A DNA stretch of 64,000 nucleotides, taken from Lamellibrachia columna. Its lineage: Eukaryota; Annelida; Polychaeta; Sabellida; Siboglinidae. The position numbers were made by a program, and so were the translations under genes. The notes under the pieces were generated by a model. That model was given only the letters and a program-made list of their open reading frames with translations. It had not been told where the DNA came from and ran no database searches. Shown here in pieces: positions 44,101 to 57,300 of the stretch (its first letter is position 1; the number at the start of each line of letters is the position of its first letter). The DNA lies in NCBI GenBank assembly GCA_963662155.1, contig OY759266.1, forward strand, positions 7,159,526-7,223,525, written 5' to 3'.

Positions 44101-47100
44101 AGAGACGCAAGAGAACAATCAAATGGCACTTTCACCGGCAGCGGCTACACCAGGTAAATGTAATCTAGCACACAGCATTGTTGTATTCCTGCTTTAGAAA
44201 ACTACACACCCAGTACAGTAACTGTCATACTAATGATTTCCATTAGTGTTTGCCCTCAACTGATGTGGAATGCGATCGCAACATTGTAATTGAACATTCA
44301 TGAATAAATATCGTAGCAATAATAATATGCTAATCGCACAATGTTATGACATACGTTTTGTTTCTCTTACTTCTGGTTTTAAATTTGTTATCATGTTGAG
44401 CATCTTGGCAGAATGGCAAGATAAACATCTTGGCAGAATGGCAAGATAAACATGTTATTGAGGGAAATTAATTAGAATGCAATAATAAAAAAGTTATAAA
44501 TCATATAAAAAAAAATTGTATAATGATTTCTTTGTTCTGTTTACAGTTTGGCAATCATCTATGGCGTGTTTTCGGTTGCCAACTGGGCCGGGCCTTCTGT
44601 CGTCGCTGTATGTGGGGCACGAGGAGCTATGTTCATTGGCGCTATTCTTTACTCGTATGTCAGTTTTCCCAGAATCCCCAGGAAAACTCCTCATCTTTAC
44701 TCGCGTTACACCGCATAACCTTATTTTCACTGGACAGCAAATTGGATCATCAGAAATCATTTATATATAATGTTAGATAATTTAGTTAAATGTTCAATGG
44801 TTGAATGATTATTTTTTTGGTTATTTTTGTTAAGTTTATTCAAACATTGCATATGCTGGACAGCATGGGGAGAATAGAACCATGTGCATCTGTATTACAT
44901 ATCGTAACTTTCATTGTTGGAAATTTCCATTTCAATCCTTAGGGATTCAGTTGCAATACCATGTAGGGCAGTACAGAGTTGTGTACAGCACCGTTAATGA
45001 GACAGAAAATGTCTTTGTGCACCTTTGTATGTATTAATTTTGGTGTATCTAATGGGCCGGCGGAGGGTGTTGTTACTTGTTAAGGATCTGATTATTAATT
45101 CTTGATTATAATTACCCATAGTTCCTTGTTGGTTGTGTTCCTTCAGATTGTTTATCGCGTCTTTCCTGAAACCTATGACCTGGTCTCTCTATCTTGGTTC
45201 CGTACTGGTGGGCCTCGGAGCAGCAGGTAGAGTCGATCTTCTTTCGCTGTTTTTCACATGGCTGCAGATAATATGCTGGAGATTAGATAGATAATTGTTG
45301 TAATTTTGGCTTTTTAATTGAATAAAAAAAAATTATTTTAAATGAAACTTGCAAACAAAACATTGTTTCATGTGCAAATCCATCATTACTACCAGCTTCC
45401 TAGTTCAGTGTCGCCATTGTTGTTATTGTTGTCACTGACTAAATGTAAATGGTAGATGGTGTAATTAAAACATATTATGCAACCTTAAAAAAATAGACTG
45501 AATTACTAAAAATAAATTGTCAATAGTTTAAATTATTAGATGTTTGGTCACTTTATAAAATATGTAAGTTTGCAAGGAAACATGTAGGGTTGATTCCTGA
45601 TATGAACATAAAAAGAAAAAGCGCAATGGTAATTAGCATACAAAATAAACAATTTATTGAATTGTATTTAATGTGTGATTATTCTAGATCCAATAATTTC
45701 AATGAATGAACAATATTGACCAAATGTGTCAGAATTGACTGCAATATGATCAAACAATTGTGTTTCATATCCCAAAGTTTGATTTTCTTTTATTTGACTT
45801 TTGCCAATCTTGTCATGATTAACAAAAGTCTCCCTGTAGGTAAATACAGTTTTGGGATATGAAGATAGCATTGTATGATCATGACAAGGAACAGTCATGA
45901 GAAATAGAGTGACTACAATAGTATCTATGTGTACCTCTGTCTCTCTCTTTGTATGTCACTCTGTCATTTTCTGTTTATCTTTCTGACACCCTGTCACCCT
46001 CTGTCTGTCTCTCTGACACGCTGTCTGTCTCTTTGTCATGCTGTCACACTCTGTTTGTCTGTGCATACCTCTGCCACTCTCTTTATTAATGTGCATCAGT
46101 GCAGTCATAGTGCCACTGGCTTAATATCTTGTCACTGTTTCAGTGATATGGATTGGACAAGGCAACTTTCTCACCCTCAATTCCGACAAGACAACAATGG
46201 GGCGGAACAGTGGCATCTTCTGGGCTCTTCTACAGTGCAAGTGAGGGACACGTGACTGACAAGATGTTGACTAGAACTCTTACACAACACACGTGCAAAG
46301 AAATACATTCATTATTAACTGTAAAGTAGTCAGTGAGTCTGTCTGTCCATCCATCTCTCTGTTGTGTGGCGTGTACACTATGGTAGTGATTGTCTTTCAT
46401 TGTTAAGATTGCATCAACCGTCAGGCCCTTAGCCAGGGACCCGTTGTCCCATTGTTACAATTAACCAACAGGCCCTTAGCCAGGGACCCGTTGTCCCATT
46501 GTTACAATTAACCAACAGGCCCTTAGCCAGGGACCCATTGTCCCATTGTTACAATTAACCAACAGGCCCTTAGCCAGGGACCCGTTGTCCTATTATTACA
46601 ATGGGTGTTTGGAAAACCACAATGGGTTTTTTGTTTTTCAAATAACAGGCTTTTGTTTTTAAATAACAGGATTTTTGTGGGACCATAAATATTTTTTATT
46701 TCCCATTTTGTGGGGTAAAAAGGTGTTGTATTGCCATGCAGCAGCACTTGTTATGAAAACTGTTATTCATTATGCAATTTTTATTTTATTCATGCAAGTT
46801 ATAACTGAGTAGATGAGATGGGTGTGTTAAACCAACTGGGGTTGAATCCTTACAATGATTCAGTCAGTTTGAATTTGAATGGATCAGGCCACCTATATGA
46901 ATGTCAGGATTCACTGGACTGTTTAAATTTAGGGATCGGCATGATTTTGCCATAAAATGTCAGCAGGTTTTTCTTCTTCACAGATATACAGTGCATCTGT
47001 GGTGGTGTCGTTTCTCTAATGATTTTGACAATAAATGCATATCTTGGACATTTATTTGGCCACTCCCAATTAACCCCCGACACTCGTGTAACTGTATAAC

Positions 47101-50100
47101 TGGTAAATAAAACATTTTAACGGGTAAATTGGAAATTTTCACAATCCTGGCTAAGGGCCTGTCTGCAGTTACGCTGCTGTCAATAAAGAATTAACAATTC
47201 ATATTGGTAACTTTAACTCTAGTACTTCCAAGAAAATTTAGTAATTTTCTGCACGTCTAGTTTTGGATGTGTTTGCATACTGTTGCCCAATATCGTGCAA
47301 GTGCACATATAAAAATAGGTGTTTTTGCATAATTTAAGAACAAACTACAACATTAATATAAAATGATCACTACTATTTTGTTATGATGCAACTAAAACAT
47401 GGAAAAATATCAAATGAGCCCATTAGGCCACAGTTTTTTTAGGTTTACGGATTTTTACAGTCGTCTAACATTGGAGGAAATAAAAATAATTTTTTTTACT
47501 GTCATGTCAAACACATGACGGCTGAAAAAGAAACAAGAGAGATGAAGAGGGAAAGGGTTAATCAAGGTCAGTTTTTTAAAAGTTTTTGTATGGATTATTA
47601 CAATAGTGTTTAATGTAGCTGGGGCGGATATTATATGCTTGTCTTGAATTGATTAGTTTCAGTAGAAGTTTTTAAAGATAAATTAACAATTTCTTCACAG
47701 ATTGTAGATTACATGGTACTTAATATTCCAGATTAATAACATTTGCAGATTTTCATTGATTTGGTTATGTTACAAGATTTTTTTACATTTTTGTAAATGT
47801 AAAGAAATATCCCCAAAATGCAAAATTAATTCGTTTTGAGAAAATCTCCAAAGAAATGAATGACACATATATAAGTATGACAGTGTCACTGATAACTTTT
47901 AAATATATTTTGGTTAACATAAACGAATTACGTCTGCTACACCACCGTGAATGAATTAAGCAAAAGTTGAATGACAGCCTAAAGTGGCAGTGTATTTTTT
48001 ATACAAACCCTTCAATCGTAATTCAATATCATATTATGTTGCCTACATGTAAGAGGCATTCATACACCAAATTGCAACGTCATAAGTATTGTAGTTTTTC
48101 TAAAATAAGAAATTAACCATCATTTCCTGGTTATTAATGAAAACGCAATCTCAACAAATGTGTCAAAATTTACAGTTTTTCACTGGTGTTTTACGTATTG
48201 TTGACGAAACATGGCCATTTGTAATATTGACATGTCCCCTTAATTTGCAGCCACAATCTGGCGCGGTCACCAGGTCACATATACGTTGCCATTTCATTAG
48301 CGTCAAAGGCACAATAAACTACATTAGCGCAGGGCTGTAACAAGTAGAACATTTTTCTACTTGCGTAAAAGTAGAAGTAGATCCTGAAAAATCTACTCAA
48401 GTAGAAGTAAAAGTACTCCCAAAAAATCTACTTGAGTAAAAGTAGGAAGTAAAAATTTCTACTTGAAGTAGAAACAAAAGTAGACCACGAATCACGAGCC
48501 TACAAGCATAAGAACGAAAATAGTACTTTTTAAGTTTAACACGTGCAGACAAACACACACTTCCACACACTGGTAAGTCAGCAAAAGATTGCAAGGCACA
48601 CCAGGTTACATGAACGCTTTATTCAGCTTTAGCAGCAACTGCTGCTCAAACTCTGCAAACGGGGCGGAGCTTTGGATACGCTGCCAGCCTAGAGAGATGC
48701 TCCGAGTCATCCGACAGATGACGCTCCAGCTGGTCGAACATGGGCGCGCCGCTTCTTCCTGGCGAAGAACTCGTCCTTGCTGGTGAGCGAGGTGCTATCA
48801 GATGGCAGCCTCCTCGAAGAGGACGATGACTCATCCATCTCAGCCAGCCTCTGCTCCGGGGTTAATTTTGAATTAGCGAATCAGAAGACAGATTACGGAT
48901 TTACGCATGGTGATTCCGCGCATAGTGTGTATGCCGTTTCTGTTGCAGCAGGATAATTATGCAGTGGAAAAAAATAAAACCCCCGGTGTTGATGCTTCAT
49001 TACATTTACAAAAGTAACATGTAATTCTACTTCGTTACAAATAGAGGTCCATCTATAAAAATCTACTTCGTTACAAGTAGAAAGTAAAAGAAACTACTCA
49101 AGTAAAGTAACGAAGTAGATCTACTTCGTTACTTACCAGCTTTAGTTAACACTGATATTTGCTGGTTTAAGGACATGATTTAGTTAGATAGATATAATCC
49201 TGATGTGTACTGGAATCACAGTAACCAGACGATATGTTCCGCTTTCACGGCAATCGAATATAGCTGATTCGTAGCAACATGTCGGCAACACGTTACAGCT
49301 TGACCACAGCCCGGGGCCTACGGCTATGCCCGGAAATCCGTCTATATTTTGTTTTGAAACTTTCATGACTATAAAAATTGTTTCTCTTACAGAACATTAT
49401 TCACACCAATTTGCACGAGATTTGTATTGTGTATTAACAGTTGGAGAACAATGAGTTGTCTGCGTAGTAATGTACAACGCTGCCGTGAAAGGCGTTCCCC
49501 GGTATGGTGAATATATTTTCGGTGTTGCAATGCTTCTCTGCCATTTGATTTTTATAGATTATTATTATAATAGGTTATTTGTAAAAAAAAAATGTCGCGT
49601 GAGATTGTCGGCGGGATATTAAAAATAAAAAACAATAAACCGTTTTTTTTTTCACCAAAATGTGGTCAGTGGATCCGTAAACCGAAAAAAATAAAAACTG
49701 TCGCCTTATTACAGCCAGTGGCTAAGTGCATATATGGGATACACAAGTTCTTAAATCTCATAGTTCTGGTGGTCTTATCTCCACTCAGTCTAAAAGCTCA
49801 GTCCTTCTCGTTTGACAACCTGCTTTATCTGATCTTACACATGGGCGTGACACACTGGGAATGTGTCACATATGTTTGGCCAATAACAACTTCCACTGCT
49901 ACTAATTTCTCCAGAAAATTCCTTTGAACAGTTTGTCCTGTTTCGTAAGATTAGTCAGTAGTCAACCATCATTTTATAGATTGTACTATGACATATGATT
50001 ACAAACTTGTTAACTAATCCCAAAGTTACTGAAGTAAAGATGCCTCTTCATAGCTCTCGGCAACATTGCAGTGATACAGAGAAGTTAATGGTGACTCCCT

Positions 50101-53100
50101 TTTCTGTGTTTCCAGTATGCTGGTGGGGAACCTCTACGTGTTTTTTGCCTTCAAGGGAGAGATGGACATCTCAAGCAATTCACGAACAACTTTATTTACA
50201 GCGCTGACGATTGCAATACTTTTGGGGACCCTGTCATTGTTGTTATTGAGAAAACCGCCACCAAAAGAGATTGACCCTGGAAGGTACTGTGTATACCTTC
50301 CCAACAGCTTCTAAATAGTGCCTGTTCACTAAATGTATAGTACAGTTTCCTTATTTTTCACAATATAAAAAATATGAAAAACAAAACGTGAACTGGGTAG
50401 GCTTCGTGCTATAGTTTCTTGTCAGATTTTTAGTCAGTATACATTTTTAGTCAGTATACATGCAAGTACTGGTTCTTAAGTAGTTAAAAACAGTCTTTGT
50501 GTAATCCATGTGCTAACATTGTGAATAGCTGGCATCAGGATTACTCAAAAACTTTTACAACAACAAAATCTACATTATTATGCATATAGTGGGCCTAATG
50601 ATGTCACATGTTTTCTGAACAACACTTCTGTGCTATGACTATGTGTGTGCTATACATCTGTTGAATTGGTTAGTTTTAAAGTTGATATATTTTCTTTAGT
50701 GAGGAGAAGCCAGCCGGCCCACTGGAAGCTCTCAGTAAGTATCCTCTCATCATTTGTCATTTTAATAATTTGAATATTATGAACATAATCCTTCTTTTCA
50801 CAACCGAGACATTATTTAACTCACTTTACTTTTTTGTCACTGTTGCTGTGTGGTGTTCGTCAGATTAACACTAAATCAGTCGTCTATGACCTTGCAATGT
50901 CAGCCTACAACCATGTGATAGTCAACAGGCAGCTCTTCCATGTTTCCCGGTATTGTGGGAGATCTCCTGCTTTTTGTAATTTTTCAAATATCTTCGCAAT
51001 CTCCTACTTTAAAAAAAAACTCATGTACAGTTGTATGGAATAATGTAATGAGTTATGGATATAAATGAACTTAATAAACCAAAAACCTTAAAATAAATTT
51101 CACATTTCACAAATGTTAAAAAAAATTGTTGTGGGTGGGCTGGGTGTAGAAAAGATTAGAACTCGTAATTTGGTTAAAATGCATTCTGTAGGTGACGCAA
51201 TCAACAAAATAACGTTCGTTAAAAAAAATCTTCCATCACGATATCTCCCGCTATTTGCTTGTGCCAACTTGGAAGCTTACTCATCAAACGTTACAAGAGA
51301 ATATATAGAAGAGAATATATATAAGTCATCCAATGTTTACACAATTAACTTTTGCTTTTAAAAGCATGTGAGTCAGTTATAAAGCTTTGATACTGTATTA
51401 TAAAAACATAGATCAGATCCATATAAATCTGTGTATACCAGTTAAAACATTACGGTGATGTTCCCTTATCCTGGGTTATGTATTATTGCTTTAGTGAAGT
51501 AAATGTATTGTGTTTATTTCAGAGAAGTCCTTCCAGCTGCTGATGACCAGAAATATGATTCTGCTCTGTGTTACATTTGCATACACAGGTATGTATCTTA
51601 CATTCAGTGGAAAATAATGATAATAATGTAAAAATATAGTTTATGTTTCATATGTAGTTCATACCTAAAGGTAAAATTTAGGCTTTTTCTGCAATGTTGG
51701 ATTAAATATGCCTAGCAACAGTATTTCTTGCAAGAGCTTTTACTGTTTGTGAAAATGTTTTATGTTTCTGTGTGTCATTTAAGGGTCACAAAATTGCCAA
51801 TATGTCCACAAAAGGAGGATTTTATGTTTTGTTTTAGGGGGTGAAAAATGTCTGGGAGTAGCTAGTTGCCTGTTACCTTGAATTACAGGTGTCAGAGCCG
51901 GAGCTCTTGGTCATAACATATGTAAATCACAGAACGTCACACATATTTGCTGTTTTTTTAATGGCATTTTCTCAGTTTCATAGACTAATCTAAAATATTT
52001 TGGTGAACATCGTTTGTGTCTGCTGTCAGTTTCGTGTTGAAGTTCATCTCATATATATGATATTCTGGTGTACACCGTCACAGTATAACACTGCAGAACT
52101 GATAATACCTGTTGCTGTGTCATAATTATTACTGGTGTTATGTTGCCATTGTCAGTGCTGTGTTGATAGTGCTGTGTCACCATTGCTAATTCCGCTATTG
52201 TATCATCATTGACAAACAATGTTGCATCAATAATCTCAGTAGTGTCACTTGTCACTGTTGTCTCTTCTTATCCTAGGTCTGGAGCTGACTTTCTACAGTG
52301 GAGTTTATGGTACTTGTGTTGGCAACACACGATACTTTGAACCAGACAACAAAAGTCTCATTGGCTTGTGTGGAATCTTCATAGGAATTGGAGAAGTTGT
52401 TGGTAGGTTATTTCTCATATGTGTTTTAAAATACAGTGCAACACGCTTATAACGAACTACATTGTGGATAGCTAATGAGTCCGTTATATCTATGAATTCG
52501 TTATATGCATGTACGTGTTTACTCGCTAGGTGGCAGTGTCGTATGTGACAGTTTTTAAACTATTTGCCAGGTGTCTATCAAACGCAAAGATATTTTATTG
52601 TATAACATTTATTTAGATGACAGATAAACAGTTACAAATGTTACTATTAAGTGTATAGTATAACATCGCAGGCCACCGTCCGTGAGAAAGTAACAAAATA
52701 TGATGTAAACACATGGGGAGCACACTAAAACATGAACTGTGTTGGGATGGAGCCACGGTAAAGGTAAAGGTATGTTCTTATATAGCGCGGTATCCGGTCC
52801 ATAGGACTGCTCAAAGCGCTTTACACTTCACCCCCTGGCAGACCTGTTCATTCCAAGGCCATCTCAACTTCTTTGGGAAGTATTCAGCCATGCTGCAATT
52901 GCTGCACGAAGGCTACTCGTTCACATATCCACCACTGTCTGTATTGCCAGGTACTCATTTATACAGCTGAGTGAACTGTGGCAACGTGGGGTGATCAAAC
53001 TTGCCAAAGGTTCGAAGCGACCGCAGTGGGATTTGAAACCGGGTTCTCTCGATTGAGAGTCCGGCCTTCTAACTGGTATGCTATCGCGCCCCACAAACTA

Positions 53101-54273
53101 CAGTACTTCTTGTACAACACACACATAATGCAGCGTCATCTGACTGCGTAGCCCTGTTAAGGATGTACTGTCGTATATTGCGCAACCTGTCGAAACACTC
53201 GACGATATTCTTTATCTGCTCAGCAGGAGATGGGTCGTATTCGTCATTTTCGTCTGCTGATGTGACATTGTCTGTTGGTGTTGTGTCATGTACGAGGAGC
53301 TCGTCTTCAGTCCGGGCTGATGTTATCGGCAGATTGGCGTCAACACTGGCGTAGTTGTCATTTGAAGATGTGTCATTACGGTTGTTCAGGCCAGTATCGA
53401 CAGCAGCACTCTTGCTCTGGCTCTGGCAGCACTCTGGCTGCCTTCAAAACGATACCGTGGCGGCCTTTGAATCTGCCCAGCTTGTGTTGGATGTGAACTC
53501 TGGAACGTTCACCTTCGCTGCAATTTCATCTGCTTTACCATTAGAATTGGTCCATTTATAGGGATGTTCTTTGAAGTACGAATGTCACAATTCGCTACAT
53601 TTGTTTTACATAATCTGGCAAATGTTAATAATCTAGGTCTACAGTAATTGCTTGTAAAAAAGAATACATTTCTTTATCTCTGGCTAATCAGATCATTGAC
53701 CTCATTTGTCGTTGTGTGACGTGAATACAGACAATTTCAATTGCGCTTGAAGGTGGCGCCCTCTTTGGAATCCTGGGAACGAAGACAAACCAGCACGGCC
53801 GGGACCCGATCGCCCTACTTGGCTTCCTTGTTCACATGATCAGTTTCTACCTCGTCTTCCTCAACCTTCCGGCGACATCCCCTTTTGAAAGCACCCCCCA
53901 GCCTGGGGCCTACTACTTCACAGAGTGAGTGATAGTCCCCTGACCACTGGACACCACAATTGCAGACTCGTTTATTTTGACCAATTGGTATACATGATCC
54001 TTTCAAAATTATAATTATAAATGACAGAAATAAATAGTCATGGAGACTCTCATTGAGACATAACTTGTCACTGGAATGGCAGCCACCAAGTATTCAAAGT
54101 TATTAAATAATAAGAAATAATGAAATTAAATCTCTAAATGTGCAAATTGTTTTTCCATGTAAATTTATTAGGCATTTTCTCCCTGTTAAAGCAGACAATA
54201 TTCTTTCTTTAAATATATATTCAAAAAATTGGCTATATATATATATATATATATATGATTATAAACATCACAT

Positions 54274-54341
<68 letters not shown>

Positions 54342-57300
54342 CAAACCTGTTTCAATTAGACTTTGTTTTCTTATCTTGCAGTAAGTATGTAGCAGTCCTT
54401 TGTGCCTTCCTACTTGGCCTCGGAGATAGCAGCTTTAATACACAAGTAAGTTTTTCATTCAACACCTCACAAGTAGTTAACCACATTATCTTGGTCTACA
54501 CTGGGGCTAGGAGCAGAGTGGCTGTATCATGGATGCTACTGTGTTTTCTGGTCATCCATATGTTATGTCCAGTGACCTCTATAGTGGAATCATGTTTCTC
54601 TGAGATCATGTGACATTGCATTGATGGTAACATGTTCCATGTTGTATATAATACACTTAAAGTTACTGTTAAGATGTTTATCTAAGACTGCTGAGATTAT
54701 GCATGTTATCACATGTTATCACATGTTATCACATGTTATCACACCCATAGAGCAGGACAGCACCAACTGTTATGAGGAATAATTACATGATGAATGGTGT
54801 AAAATTGGTCAGAATACCATCCATGAAAATTTATCTAAAAGTGGAAATTGTCTCAAGGATGGTATCAGGTGTCAAATACATTGTCAGAGTTATATAGATT
54901 TACTGCCCAGTGTCAGGGTCTTGAGACAGATATGATGTTTCAGCTTTACTCCATCCTGGGAGACGTGTATTCTGAAGACAGTGCTCCAGCATTCGCCCTC
55001 TTCAAGTTTGTCCAGGTCAGTTTCACCCAAGGTCCTGTCTATGTCTCAATATACATTTGACACAAGGTTTCTCATATACTAACTTTTGACTAATATCAAG
55101 AATATTACCAGTGGCGTATAAAGGATCTCGCATAGGGGGGGGGGGCAAAAGTGGGCCAAGCTGTGTCACCCATTAATTTACCCTGCTACCATGCAGTGAC
55201 GCAATAGGTTACAAACATGTTCCATAAAAAAAATTAAGGGGTGGCCATGGCCCTAAATACACAACTGAAAGTTACGATATGAGAATATTGAAATAAGTTT
55301 GTTTTAGCATTCCTGGTCATTTGTATAGTTTTTACTGATTGTATGTGTTCACTCTGAGGTCATCAATTTGTAGCAGTTTTATTCTATTAGAGAGAATAAA
55401 CAGAAGGAAATGCTTTTTCGGGGTGTACACAAAGTGTAATATTGTATATTCTATAAAAAGACTTTGATGCTTTTGGTATTAGTGCTATGTGCGATCAACT
55501 ACACCTACAGGTTGGACGCCCATGTTGTGGTGTTGGTGTACTGTGGATCAACTACACCTACAGGTTGGACGCTCATGTTGTGGTGTTGGTGTACTGTGGA
55601 TCAACTACACCTACAGGTTGGACGCCCATGTTGTGGTGCTGGTGTACTGTGGGTCAACTACACCTACAGGTTGGATGCCCATGTGGTGTTGTTGGTGTAC
55701 TGTGGATCAACTACACCTACAGGTTGGACGCCCATGTGGTGGTGTTGTACTGTGGATCAACTACACCTACAGGTTGAATGCCCATGTGGTGGTGTTGGTG
55801 TACTGTGGATCAACTACACCTACAGGTTGGACGCCCATGTGGTGGTGTTGTACTGTGGATCAACTACACCTACAGGTTGAATGCCCATGTGGTGGTGTTG
55901 GTGTACTGTGGATCAGCTACACCTACAGGTTGGATGCCCATGTGGTGGTGTTGGTGTACTGTGGATCAACTACACCTACAGGTTGGACGCCCATGTGGTG
56001 GTGTTGTACTGTGGATCAACTACACCTACAGGTTGAATGCCCATGTGGTGGTGTTGGTGTACTGTGGATCAGCTACACCTACAGGTTGAATGCCCATGTG
56101 GTGGTGTTGGTGTACTGTGGATCAACTACACCTACAGGTTGGATGCCCATGTGGTGGTGTTGTACTGTGGATCAACTACACCTACAGGTTGAATGCCCAT
56201 GTGGTGGTGTTGGTGTACTGTGGATCAACTACACCTACATGTTGGACGCCCATGTGGTGGTGTTGTACTGTGGATCAACTACACCTACAGGTTGAATGCC
56301 CATGTGGTGGTGTTGGTGTACTGTGGATCAGCTACACCTACAGGTTGGACGCCCATGTGGTGGTGTTGTACTGTGGATCAACTACACCTACAGGGTGGAT
56401 GCCCATGTGGTGGTGTTGTACTGTGGATCAACTACACCTACAGGTTGAATGCCCATGTGGTGGTGTTGGTGTACTGTGGATCAACTACACCTACAGGTTG
56501 GACGCCCATGTGGTGGTGTTGTACTGTGGATCAACTACACCTACAGGTTGGATGCCCATGTGGTGGTGTTGTACTGTGGATCAACTACACCTACAGGTTG
56601 GATGCCCATGTGGTGGTGCTGGTGTACTGTGGATCAACTACACCTACAGGTTGGACGCCCATGTGGTGGTGTTGTACTGTGGATCAACTACACCTACAGG
56701 TTGAATGCCCATGTGGTGGTGTTGGTGTACTGTGGATCAACTACACCTACAGGTTGGATGCCCATGTGGTGGTGTTGTACTGTGGATCAACTACACCTAC
56801 AGGTTGAATGCCCATGTGGTGGTGCTGGTGTACTGTGGATCAACTACACCTACAGGTTGGATGCCCATGTGGTGGTGTTGTACTGTGGATCAACTACACC
56901 TACAGGTTGAATGCCCATGTGGTGGTGTTGGTGTACTGTGGATCAACTACACCTACAGGTTGGATGCCCATGTGGTGGTGTTGGTGTACAGTGGATCAAC
57001 TACACCTACAGGTTGGATGCCCATGTGGTGGTGTTGGTGTACTGTGGATCAACTACACCTACAGGTTGGATGCCCATGTGGTGGTGTTGTACTGTGGATC
57101 AACTACACCTACAGGTTGGATGCCCATGTGGTGGTGTTGGTGTACTTTGGATCAACTACCCCTACAGGTTGGATGCCCATGTGGTGGTGTTGGTGTACTG
57201 TGGATCAACTACACCTACAGGTTGGATGCCCATGTGGTGGTGTTGGTATACTGTGGATCAACTACACCTACAGGTTGGATGCCCATGTGGTGGTGTTGGT

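Noticed and set aside
44516..44780. 84-aa and 85-aa ORFs at exon 3 of MFSD11
   Set aside because: They are in the wrong frames. The exon 44547-44654 in its spliced phase gives the conserved AIIYGVFS segment.
54140..54613. 157-aa ORF with IYIYIY repeats
   Set aside because: It is made of the TA/CA microsatellite and runs across MFSD11 exon 11 (54382-54445), which is read in the exon's own phase instead.
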